Positions 22,180 to 29,069 of a DNA stretch of 39,822 bases are shown piece after piece. The notes under the pieces were generated by a model. It saw only the letters and a list, made by a program, of their open reading frames with translations. It had not been told where the DNA came from and ran no database searches. The translations under genes and the position numbers were made by a program. How positions within the stretch are numbered: position 1 is the first letter of the stretch; the number at the start of each line of letters is the position of its first letter. This DNA comes from Pseudomonadota bacterium. GTDB lineage: Bacteria; Pseudomonadota; Gammaproteobacteria; Burkholderiales; SG8-39. The DNA lies in assembly GCA_026399375.1 (NCBI GenBank), contig JAPLRD010000005.1:25679-65500 (forward strand), given 5' to 3'.

Positions 22180-23151
22180 GTGAAGATCTGCATCGTCGGC
22201 GCCGGGGCGATCGGCGGATTTCTCGGCGCGCGCCTGGCGCAATCCGGGCAGGAGGTGAGCTTTGTCGCGCGCGGGGCGCACCTCGCGGCCATGCGTTCGG
22301 ACGGGCTCAGGCTGCGCTCGAAAAACGAATCGGTGACGCTGCGGGTCAATGCGTCCGATAGCGTCGACGGCCTCGGGCCGCAGGACGTCGTATTCATCGC
22401 GCTCAAAGCCTACAGCATCGCCGACATGCTGCCGCGGCTCGCGCCGCTCCTCGATGCGCAGACGGTGGTGATCCCGGCGATCAACGGCATCCCGTGGTGG
22501 TATTTCTACAAGGAGGGCGGGCCGTTCGATGGCGAACCGGTCGCCAGCATCGATCCGGACGGCGCGATGCTGCGCGGTTTCGATTGCGCGCGCGTCCTCG
22601 GCTGTGTGGTGCAGGTTTCCGCGGAGGTGGTGGAGCCCGGCGTGATTGCACACACGGGCGGGCGCCGCTTCGTCCTGGGCGAGCCGGACGGCGGCTTGTC
22701 GGAGCGGGCGATGCGCGTGGCCGCGGCGATGGAGCAGGCGGGGCTGGAGGCGCCGCTGGTTGAGCGCATACGCGAAAGCGTCTGGGCCAAACTGGTCGGC
22801 AATCTCGCCTTCAATCCGATCTGCTCCCTGACCGCCGCGCGCATGGATCAGGCGCTGAACAACCCAGCCACCCTCGCACTGACGCGAACCGTGATGGCAG
22901 AAGGCATGTGCGTGGGCGAGGCCTACGGCATCAGCTTCGGCGTGAGCATAGACGAGCGCTTGGAGATGGCGAAGCGCAACGGCAGCGCCAAGGTTTCCAT
23001 GCTGCAGGATCTGGAGCGCGGGCGGCCGATCGAAACCGACGCCATCGTCGGCGCAGTATGCGAGTTCGGACGGCGCGTCGGCATCGCCACGCCGACCACG
23101 GATCTCATCCACACGCTGATCCGTCAGCGCGGCCTGTCCGCGAGCGGATAG
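22180..23151 (+). CDS. Ketopantoate reductase family protein (2-dehydropantoate 2-reductase)
   Basis: 323 residues, GTG start. N-terminal NADP-binding fold with GAGAIGGFLGARLAQSG and VARGAHLAAM. The C-terminal helical domain contains the catalytic-lysine region ESVWAKLVGNLAFNPICSLT and the substrate-binding segment NGSAKVSMLQDLERGRPIETD, as in PanE/ApbA. It could reduce ketopantoate for pantothenate synthesis, but paralogues of this family often act on other 2-oxoacids, and its operon position after a hydroxyacid dehydrogenase and an aryl-CoA enzyme suggests a catabolic paralogue. No panE symbol is assigned for that reason. Confidence 0.88.
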   Translation: MKICIVGAGAIGGFLGARLAQSGQEVSFVARGAHLAAMRSDGLRLRSKNESVTLRVNASDSVDGLGPQDVVFIALKAYSIADMLPRLAPLLDAQTVVIPAINGIPWWYFYKEGGPFDGEPVASIDPDGAMLRGFDCARVLGCVVQVSAEVVEPGVIAHTGGRRFVLGEPDGGLSERAMRVAAAMEQAGLEAPLVERIRESVWAKLVGNLAFNPICSLTAARMDQALNNPATLALTRTVMAEGMCVGEAYGISFGVSIDERLEMAKRNGSAKVSMLQDLERGRPIETDAIVGAVCEFGRRVGIATPTTDLIHTLIRQRGLSASG

Positions 23152-23267
23152 ATCGCACCGGCCGCGACGCTGCGCGTTGCTGGCTCACGCATGCCGAATG
23201 AGGTAATCTGGCTGCCACGGCGGGAAAGTATTGTCATGCACGCAAACGATTCTCATTAGGCGATAGA

Positions 23268-23966
23268 GTGGGCGCTCACAGGGATTCCTTCGGCACCATC
23301 GATTTTGTGCGCAATCTGCCGTTGTTCCGGGATCTCGACGAGTGCGAACTCGCGGTGATCGGTGCCGCCACCGTCGAACAGCGGGTGCCCGCCGGTGGGG
23401 TACTGTATCGTCGTGACGATCCTTGCGACGGATTTCATGTCATCGTGATCGGCCGGGTGAAGCTTGCCCTGCTCGCGCCGGCCGGCGCGGAAAAAGTGAT
23501 CGAAATCCTGGGCCCGGGCCAGAGCTTCGGCGAGGCCGCGATGTTCCTGGGCAAGCGCCATACCCTTTACGCCGAGGCGCTTGCCGATTCACTGCTGCTG
23601 TTCATTCGCAGCGATGCAATGCTGGAGGCGATAGCGCGCAATTCCGAGCTCGCGCGCCGCATGCTGGATGAAATGTCGCAGCGGCTCTACAGCCTGGTTG
23701 TCGACATCGAAGCCTATACGATGAAAAGCGCGACGGAGCGCGTCACCGGCTATTTGCTCGCCGCGCTGCCCGATGACGCCGCAAAGGACATGCCTGCGGA
23801 TATTCAGCTTTCGGCGAGCAAGAGCGTGCTCGCTTCGCGTCTCAACATCACGCGCGAACACTTTTCGCGCATCCTGCACGAACTGTCGCAATCCGGCTTG
23901 ATACGCGTCAGCGGCCGCAACATCCGCGTCCTCGACCGGGCAAGGTTGGCCGATCACAAGATCTGA
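23268..23966 (+). CDS. Crp/Fnr family transcriptional regulator (Dnr-like)
   Basis: 232 residues, GTG start. Cyclic-nucleotide-binding-type sensor domain (about 12-130, with GQSFGEAAMFLGKRHTLYAEAL), a dimerisation helix, and a C-terminal winged helix-turn-helix. The recognition helix ITREHFSRILHEL carries E-x-x-S-R, the residues by which FNR/Anr/Dnr read TTGAT half-sites. The N-terminus lacks the cysteine set that binds the Fe-S cluster in FNR/Anr, so it resembles Dnr-type, possibly NO/haem-responsive, regulators. A TTGAT-type box lies 1.4 kb downstream before the MBL gene and a weaker one before nrdD; those are candidate targets. It converges on the MBL gene. Confidence 0.9.
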   Translation: MGAHRDSFGTIDFVRNLPLFRDLDECELAVIGAATVEQRVPAGGVLYRRDDPCDGFHVIVIGRVKLALLAPAGAEKVIEILGPGQSFGEAAMFLGKRHTLYAEALADSLLLFIRSDAMLEAIARNSELARRMLDEMSQRLYSLVVDIEAYTMKSATERVTGYLLAALPDDAAKDMPADIQLSASKSVLASRLNITREHFSRILHELSQSGLIRVSGRNIRVLDRARLADHKI

Positions 23967-24021
23967 CTCGGTCCGGCGCGAGGCCCGAGCTCATTTCAAT
24001 GCGAGGGGATATGTCCCGCGC

Positions 24022-25272
24022 CTACGCTATGGCGTGAGCGTCGTTCCGGTCGGCGTGTGCCGACAGTCCGCCTATGGTGTGCAGTTGCGCGCGCACCGCG
24101 ATATCGTCGTTGAAGATGCGCACGGTGCGCGCCCCGTCCACCAGGCGGCGGCCCAGCGTCCCCTGGGCCTGGAAGCCTGTTATCAGAACGGCGCACTCCC
24201 GGCGCGGCAGGTTCCAGCGAAGATGATGTTTGATGCGTCCCGCATCACACATGCCGCTGGCGGAGATGATGACGGCGCCGCTTCTGATCTGGTTGAGCGC
24301 CATCGAGTCTGCCACGTCATGGGTGTAGCGCAGCTGCAGTTCAGCGGGATTGCGCCGCATCCACGCGTCGAGGTCGCGCATCGGCGGTGAGAGCAGCTCC
24401 AGGTGCGCGCGCGTGATCAGCGTGGCTTTCTCGGCCATGGGCGAATCGATGAATACGCGCAGCGGCGGCAGGCGGCCCGTGCGCGCCAAATCGGCCAGGG
24501 CGTAGAGCACTGCCTGGGTGCGGCCGACGGCGAAAGAAGGTATCACGACGTTTCCACGGGCCAGCGTGCCGCCGATGGCTTGCACCAACTCGTGCTGCGT
24601 TTCCTCCGACGCCTTGTGCAGTCTGTCGCCGTAGGTCGATTCGACCAGCAGCGCGTCGGCACTGCCGATCCGGGTCGGCGCCGGCAGCATCCCGCCCGCG
24701 CCCTGGCCCAGGTCGCCGGAAAAAACCAGTCGCCGTGTGCCAGAGGGTGTGCGCACGCGCATATCCATGATGGCCGATCCCAGGATATGGCCCGCGTCGT
24801 GAAAGGTGCAGCTGACGCCGGGGTGCGGATGAAACTCGGTTTCGTATGCCGCGGGGTGCAACTGCGCGAGGCAGGCACGCGCCTGGGGCACCGTGTAGAG
24901 CGGCGTCATCGGATGCTGGCGCCTCGCGTCGCGGTGGCGTGAACGCCACTCGGCCTCCTTTTCCTGCAAATGCGCGCTGTCGAGCAGCATTACTTCCAGC
25001 AGTTCGGCCGTAGTCTTGGTCGCGTGGATAGGCCCGCCGTAGCCCAGTGCCGCCAGCCGCGGCAGCAGACCCGAGTGGTCGATATGCGCATGCGTGAGCA
25101 GGACGAAATCCAGCCGCCGAAGGTCGAAATCCAGCGCCGACAGGTTTTTCGCCCAGGCCTCGTGCCCCCCCTGGAACATGCCGCAGTCGACGAGGAAGCG
25201 GGCATCGCCGGTCTCGACCAGGGTGCATGACCCTGTGACTTCGCCCGCGCCGCCGAGAAAGCTAAGCCTCAT
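24022..25272 (-). CDS. Metallo-beta-lactamase/beta-CASP RNA-processing-type nuclease, C-terminally truncated
   Basis: 416 residues from the preferred ATG at 25272. MBL domain: MRLSFLGGAGEVTGSC and THAHIDHSGLLPRL (HxHxDH), then GHILGSAIMDMR, FSGDLGQG, the beta-CASP insert with VESTYGDRLH, FAVGRTQAVLYAL, and GFQAQGTLGRRLVDGA. The last recognised motif is GGLSAHADRND, after which the protein ends at residue 416. Relatives of the COG1236 group go on for roughly 40 residues and include a final HGE (motif C) histidine; no frame of the following DNA encodes it. Activity may be altered or lost. An FNR/Dnr-type box lies about 70 bp upstream, so expression is probably induced under low oxygen. The upstream TTG start at 25350 is rejected because it overlaps that box. 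Confidence 0.88.
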   Translation of the reverse strand: MRLSFLGGAGEVTGSCTLVETGDARFLVDCGMFQGGHEAWAKNLSALDFDLRRLDFVLLTHAHIDHSGLLPRLAALGYGGPIHATKTTAELLEVMLLDSAHLQEKEAEWRSRHRDARRQHPMTPLYTVPQARACLAQLHPAAYETEFHPHPGVSCTFHDAGHILGSAIMDMRVRTPSGTRRLVFSGDLGQGAGGMLPAPTRIGSADALLVESTYGDRLHKASEETQHELVQAIGGTLARGNVVIPSFAVGRTQAVLYALADLARTGRLPPLRVFIDSPMAEKATLITRAHLELLSPPMRDLDAWMRRNPAELQLRYTHDVADSMALNQIRSGAVIISASGMCDAGRIKHHLRWNLPRRECAVLITGFQAQGTLGRRLVDGARTVRIFNDDIAVRAQLHTIGGLSAHADRNDAHAIA

Positions 25273-25336
25273 ATTGAGCGGGTCTGGAAAGCACCGTTGC
25301 CATTGGATTAGTCTGACCGTAGAAATCACCGGGTGA

Positions 25337-25350
25337 TTGATCAAGGTCAA
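25337..25350 (-). promoter_or_regulatory. FNR/Anr/Dnr-type box upstream of the MBL gene
   Basis: TTGATCAAGGTCAA matches the consensus TTGAT-N4-ATCAA at 9 of 10 positions and is near-palindromic. A minus-strand ACTAAT at 25307-25312 lies about where the -10 of a class II FNR-type promoter (box near -41.5) would fall, giving a leader of roughly 30 nt to the MBL ATG. Candidate regulator: the Dnr-like protein encoded at 23268-23966. The remainder of the 280-bp gap (25273-25552) holds a small hairpin (GGGGT/ACCCC, 25518-25532) before the small-protein RBS. Confidence 0.75.
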
Positions 25351-25552
25351 TCAAGTCAAGCAAAATCGGTCGGAACCGGCGTAGCCGGAATAACATTCCA
25401 CCCGGTCCGGGGCAGGCGGGAGTGAGCATCCGGCGGGGCTTGCGCAACGGTGGCTAAATTGAGTTAAAGTTATGTTTGGAACCTTGCTTCAGACAGGGTT
25501 TAAGGCGTGCTTTGAATGGGGTCGACCACCCCGTCGTATTTGGAGGGTGTTC

Positions 25553-25789
25553 ATGTTCGCAATCGTCTACAAGTCCGACGGCTTTCCGATTTGCGTCCAG
25601 GTGGCTGGTGTGGCGCCCGACCCGGTCGTCGTCTGGACTTCCGAAAGCGATGCCAAGTCCTTCATTGAAAGCAAGGGCGGTGCGGCGGACTTCGAGCCGG
25701 TCGCGGTCGATGACGGCAGCCTCGATGCCATCGCCAAGGCGATGGGTTGCCCCGTCGACCAGATCACGCTGGAGCCCTACCCCAGCTAA
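25553..25789 (+). CDS. Small protein of unknown function
   Basis: 78 residues starting MFAIVYKSDGFPICVQVAG, with an excellent ribosome-binding site (TGGAGGG, ending 6 bp before the ATG). I do not recognise the family. No signal peptide or membrane helix; acidic overall, one internal Cys in FPICVQ and one in MGCPVDQ. Predicted alternating strands and a C-terminal helix-strand (SLDAIAKAMGCPVDQITLEPY). The upstream in-frame ATG at 25472 is rejected because the added residues look non-coding. It lies between an FNR-box promoter and nrdD, so a role in anaerobic or microaerobic physiology is possible but unproven. Confidence 0.65.
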   Translation: MFAIVYKSDGFPICVQVAGVAPDPVVVWTSESDAKSFIESKGGAADFEPVAVDDGSLDAIAKAMGCPVDQITLEPYPS

Positions 25790-25908
25790 GCACTTTCCCG
25801 GCGCCATGGGATCCCCTCGCGCCGACCCAGGCAGTCTCCTCCGCCCGCATTATCGCGAGGCGTTCCCATTTGTCGCCCCAGAGTCACGGCAGGGGCGGCG
25901 ACGCCGTT

Positions 25909-25922
25909 TTGATGCAAGTCAC
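25909..25922 (+). promoter_or_regulatory. Possible FNR/Dnr-type box upstream of nrdD
   Basis: TTGATGCAAGTCAC has a perfect TTGAT half-site and a degenerate second half (8 of 10 consensus positions overall). It is 176 bp before the nrdD ATG. No AT-rich -10 is found 30 bp downstream, so it is weaker than the box at 25337. Confidence 0.4.
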
Positions 25923-25967
25923 ACAATGCAAAAAATCCCGCCCCAAGGGCTTTGAGGCGGTTGCGGA

Positions 25968-25983
25968 CCACTATAGGTTGGGC
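25968..25983. promoter_or_regulatory. NrdR box 1 (candidate) upstream of nrdD
   Basis: CCACTATAGGTTGGGC aligns to the NrdR box ACACWATATATWGTGT at 11 of 16 positions. It is the upstream member of a pair with the site at 25999; the starts are exactly 31 bp apart, about three helical turns, the spacing known for tandem NrdR boxes. NrdR represses ribonucleotide reductase genes when dATP is high. Outside these boxes, the 308-bp gap 25790-26097 shows only the weak FNR-like site. Confidence 0.6.
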
Positions 25984-25998
25984 TAATTTACGTCCTCG

Positions 25999-26014
25999 CC
26001 ACAGTATCTAGTGG
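25999..26014. promoter_or_regulatory. NrdR box 2 (candidate) upstream of nrdD
   Basis: CCACAGTATCTAGTGG is an imperfect palindrome (CCAC...GTGG) matching the NrdR consensus at 12 of 16 positions, 31 bp downstream of box 1 and 84 bp before the nrdD start codon. No nrdR gene is in the window. Confidence 0.65.
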
Positions 26015-26097
26015 CGCTGGTGGCGAAGGGGCCTGTCTTTGCACGCGGCGTGTCCGGCGCCGGGCTCCGGGAACGATAATAAGAAAAGGACAAAAGC

Positions 26098-28143
26098 ATG
26101 GCCAAGATTCCGCTGGATTCCCCCCTCTTCAGAATGGCCGGACTGCCGCAGAGCATCCGCAAGCGCGATGGCAAACTGGTCGAATTCAACGCGGCCAAGA
26201 TTGTGAACGCGATGCAGCGCGCGCGCGCCGCCACCGGCGAATTCGAGCGAGCGGAGCTTGAACCGGTCGCCGAGCGCGTGCTCGCCGACCTCGCCACGCT
26301 TTGCGCGGACAGCGTGCCAGACATTGAGCGCATCCAGGACAGCGTGGAGCTTGCTCTGCTTGCCGCGGGCTACTTCCGCACCGCCCGCGCCTACATCGCC
26401 TACCGCGAGCAGCACCGGCGCCTGCGCGAAGACAGCCGCACCGCAGTCGACGTGGAGAGCTCGATCAACGAATACCTGGAGCGGCGCGACTGGCGCGTCA
26501 ACGCCAACGCCAACCAGGGCTATTCACTGGGAGGGCTGATACTCAACGTTTCGGGCAAGGTGATCGCCAACTACTGGCTCAACCACGTGTATGCGCCAGG
26601 GGCCGGGCGCGCGCATCGCGAGGGCGACATCCACATCCACGATCTGGACATGCTCGCCGGCTACTGCGCCGGCTGGTCGCTGCGCACGCTGCTGCACGAG
26701 GGCCTGAACGGGGTGCCGGGCAAGGTCGAGGCAGCGCCGCCCAGGCACATGTCGAGCGCGGTCGGGCAGATCGTCAATTTCCTCGGCACGCTGCAGAACG
26801 AGTGGGCCGGCGCGCAGGCGTTCTCCTCCTTTGATACCTACATGGCGCCCTACATCCGCAAGGACGGCATGTCCTACGACGCGGTGAAGCAGTGCCTCCA
26901 GGAACTGATCTACAACCTCAACGTGCCCTCGCGCTGGGGCACGCAGACGCCGTTCACCAATCTCACCTTCGACTGGGTCTGTCCCGAGGACTTGCGCGAG
27001 CAGGTCCCCGTCATCGGCGGCAGCGAGATGCCCTTCGCCTACGGCGAACTGCAGCGCGAAATGGACATGATCAACCGCGCCTACATTGAAGTCATGACCG
27101 CCGGCGACCACCTGGGCCGGGTGTTCACCTTTCCCATCCCGACCTACAACGTCACCCAGGATTTCGACTGGGAATCAGAAAACGCAAACCTGCTGTTCGC
27201 GATGACGGCCAAATACGGCCTGCCGTATTTTCAGAACTTCCTCAACTCCGAGTTGAAGCCCAACATGATCCGCTCCATGTGTTGCCGGCTGCAACTCGAC
27301 CTGAGGGAACTCCTGAAGCGCGGCAACGGCCTCTTCGGTTCGGCCGAGCAGACGGGCTCGGTGGGCGTGGTGACGCTCAACTGCGCGCGATTGGGCCACC
27401 TGTATCGCGGCGACGAGGCGGCGCTGCTCTCGCGCGTCGATGAACTCATGGATATCGCCAAGGACTGCCTCGAGCTCAAGCGCAAGGTGATACAGCGCTA
27501 CATGGACGCGGGCCTCTTTCCGTACACCAAACGCTATCTCGGCACGCTGCGCAACCACTTTTCCACCATCGGCGTGAACGGCATCAACGAGATGATCCGC
27601 AATTTCACCGGCGATGAACACGACATCACCAGCCAGTGGGGCCACGGTTTCGCCTGCACGCTGCTCGATCACATCCGCGCGCGCATCGTGGCGTTTCAGG
27701 AAGAGACCGGCCACATGTACAACCTGGAGGCGACTCCGGCCGAGGGCACGACCTACCGTTTCGCGCGCGAGGACAGGAAGCGTTTTCCCGGCATCCTGCA
27801 GGCGGGTACGTCTGAGATGCCCTTCTACACCAATTCTTCGCAGTTGCCGGTGGGCTTCACCGACGACCCGTTCGAGGCGCTGGAGCGCCAGGATGAACTG
27901 CAGCGCAAGTACACCGGGGGAACGGTGCTGCACCTGTACATGAGCGAGCGCGTCACTTCGGCGGAAGCGTGCAAGAAACTGGTGCGCCGCTCGCTTGAAC
28001 GCTTCGGCCTGCCCTACATCACCGTGACGCCGACGTTTTCCATCTGTCCCAAGCACGGTTACCTCGCAGGCGAGCACGAATTCTGTCCGCGTTGCGACGA
28101 GGACCTGCTGCAGAAGAAGCGACGCGAGGCCGAAGCCGCCTAG
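26098..28143 (+). CDS. nrdD: Anaerobic ribonucleoside-triphosphate reductase, large fragment lacking the glycyl-radical segment
   Basis: 681 residues. Class III ribonucleotide reductase, which makes dNTPs from NTPs without oxygen. An N-terminal ATP-cone (about 17-110, SIRKRDGKLVEFNAAKI) senses dATP/ATP. The ten-stranded barrel follows with HDLDMLAGYCAGWSL (Cys190), the thiyl-radical region MCCRLQLD (Cys395-Cys396) and GLFGSAEQTGSVGVVTLN. It ends with the metal site CPKHGYL...CPRCD (Cys650, His653, Cys663, Cys666) and a charged tail. The glycyl-radical motif that should follow is absent; it is encoded by the separate gene at 28182. The ribosome-binding site (AAGGA, 8 bp before the ATG) is good. 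Probable control by NrdR boxes at 25968 and 25999. Confidence 0.95.
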   Translation: MAKIPLDSPLFRMAGLPQSIRKRDGKLVEFNAAKIVNAMQRARAATGEFERAELEPVAERVLADLATLCADSVPDIERIQDSVELALLAAGYFRTARAYIAYREQHRRLREDSRTAVDVESSINEYLERRDWRVNANANQGYSLGGLILNVSGKVIANYWLNHVYAPGAGRAHREGDIHIHDLDMLAGYCAGWSLRTLLHEGLNGVPGKVEAAPPRHMSSAVGQIVNFLGTLQNEWAGAQAFSSFDTYMAPYIRKDGMSYDAVKQCLQELIYNLNVPSRWGTQTPFTNLTFDWVCPEDLREQVPVIGGSEMPFAYGELQREMDMINRAYIEVMTAGDHLGRVFTFPIPTYNVTQDFDWESENANLLFAMTAKYGLPYFQNFLNSELKPNMIRSMCCRLQLDLRELLKRGNGLFGSAEQTGSVGVVTLNCARLGHLYRGDEAALLSRVDELMDIAKDCLELKRKVIQRYMDAGLFPYTKRYLGTLRNHFSTIGVNGINEMIRNFTGDEHDITSQWGHGFACTLLDHIRARIVAFQEETGHMYNLEATPAEGTTYRFAREDRKRFPGILQAGTSEMPFYTNSSQLPVGFTDDPFEALERQDELQRKYTGGTVLHLYMSERVTSAEACKKLVRRSLERFGLPYITVTPTFSICPKHGYLAGEHEFCPRCDEDLLQKKRREAEAA

Positions 28144-28181
28144 GGGACCGAACCGGAACAAACAGACCAGGAGGAAATGCC

Positions 28182-28367
28182 ATGAATGCACCAACCGAAG
28201 CCCAGTCCCTCACGCAGATCGACCTGCACGACGACGAGCGCCAGCGCTGCGAAGTGTGGACCCGCGTGATGGGCTACCACCGGCCGGTGGCGTCCTTCAA
28301 CATCGGAAAAAAAGGCGAACATCACGAACGCAAGTTCTTCACCGAGTGCCGCGCCGGTTTGCGCTGA
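28182..28367 (+). CDS. Free-standing glycyl-radical domain of class III ribonucleotide reductase
   Basis: 61 residues containing the NrdD C-terminal motif WTRVMGYHRPVASFN, with Gly31 the expected radical site, followed by IGKKGEHHERKFF, the conserved end of Pseudomonas-type NrdD. It begins 38 bp after the nrdD stop in a different frame and has a perfect AGGAGG (28169-28174) with 7-bp spacing to its ATG, so it is a separately translated gene, not a sequencing frameshift. Residues before about 18 are poorly conserved linker. It must dock on NrdD and be activated by NrdG (SAM-dependent), much as GrcA/YfiD substitutes the damaged end of pyruvate formate-lyase. Whether this split has been described is not known to me. 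Confidence 0.88.
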   Translation: MNAPTEAQSLTQIDLHDDERQRCEVWTRVMGYHRPVASFNIGKKGEHHERKFFTECRAGLR

Positions 28368-28443
28368 AGCCGCGCCGCCGCCGCTGCGCATCGGCGGCCT
28401 GACTCCGCTCTCCGCGACCGATTTCTCCGGGGAGCTGGCTGCG

Positions 28444-29061
28444 GTGGTGTATTGCCAGGGTTGTCCCTGGCGCTGCAGCTATTGCCACAATACGCACCTG
28501 CAGCCGGGCCGCATCGACGGCGACATCGTCTGGAGCGAGGTGCTGCAGTTCCTGCGCCGCCGCCGCGGGCTGTTGGACGCGGTGGTGTTCAGCGGCGGCG
28601 AGCCGACCGCGCAGGCGGGGCTGGCGCAGGCGATGCGCGATGCCAGGGCCTTCGGCTACCGCATCGGCTTGCACAGCGCCGGCATTTACCCGCGTCGCTT
28701 CGCCGAAGTCCTGCACCTGGTCGACTGGGTCGGCTTCGACGCCAAGGCGCCGTTCGACGCCGCCTATGAGCGCATCACCGGCGTGCGCGCAAGCGGCGAG
28801 GCGGCGCTGGCGAGTGCGCGCGCCTTGCTTGCCAGTGGCGTGGACTGCGAGTTTCGAACCACATGGCACGCGGACTACCTGTCCGCTGCGGAGCTCGAAC
28901 GCCTCGCCGGAACGCTCGCCGGTCTGGGGGTGCGGCGCTACGTGCTGCAGGAGTTTCGAGCGAGCGGGGGTGTCGGTTTTCAGCCAGAGGCGAAATCGGC
29001 TGCCGCAGACCTGGGCGCGCTCGCGCGGCGCTTTCCGCAGTTCAGCCTGCGGCCGGCGTAG
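28444..29061 (+). CDS. nrdG: Anaerobic ribonucleoside-triphosphate reductase activating protein
   Basis: Radical-SAM activase that installs the glycyl radical. From the GTG at 28444 it has 205 residues, with the 4Fe-4S motif CPWRCSYC (Cys7, Cys11, Cys14), VVFSGGEPT for SAM binding, and DWVGFDAKAP. It ends 8 bp from the convergent panC stop. The start is a problem: homology to NrdG clearly continues upstream in frame (LRIGGLTPLSATDFSGELAA, from about 28384), yet there is no ATG, GTG or TTG between the frame's stop at 28267 and 28444. A CTG at 28384, a one-base sequence error in the GC-rich run at 28370-28383, or a short form are possible. Start uncertain; identity sure. Confidence 0.88.
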   Translation: MVYCQGCPWRCSYCHNTHLQPGRIDGDIVWSEVLQFLRRRRGLLDAVVFSGGEPTAQAGLAQAMRDARAFGYRIGLHSAGIYPRRFAEVLHLVDWVGFDAKAPFDAAYERITGVRASGEAALASARALLASGVDCEFRTTWHADYLSAAELERLAGTLAGLGVRRYVLQEFRASGGVGFQPEAKSAAADLGALARRFPQFSLRPA

Positions 29062-29069
29062 GGCTCTGC

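Noticed and set aside
28307-28313. A7 run inside the glycyl-radical gene as a programmed frameshift into nrdG
   Set aside because: The conserved NrdD tail continues in frame after the A-run (GEHHERKFF), so a shift there would destroy it; the run is probably incidental.
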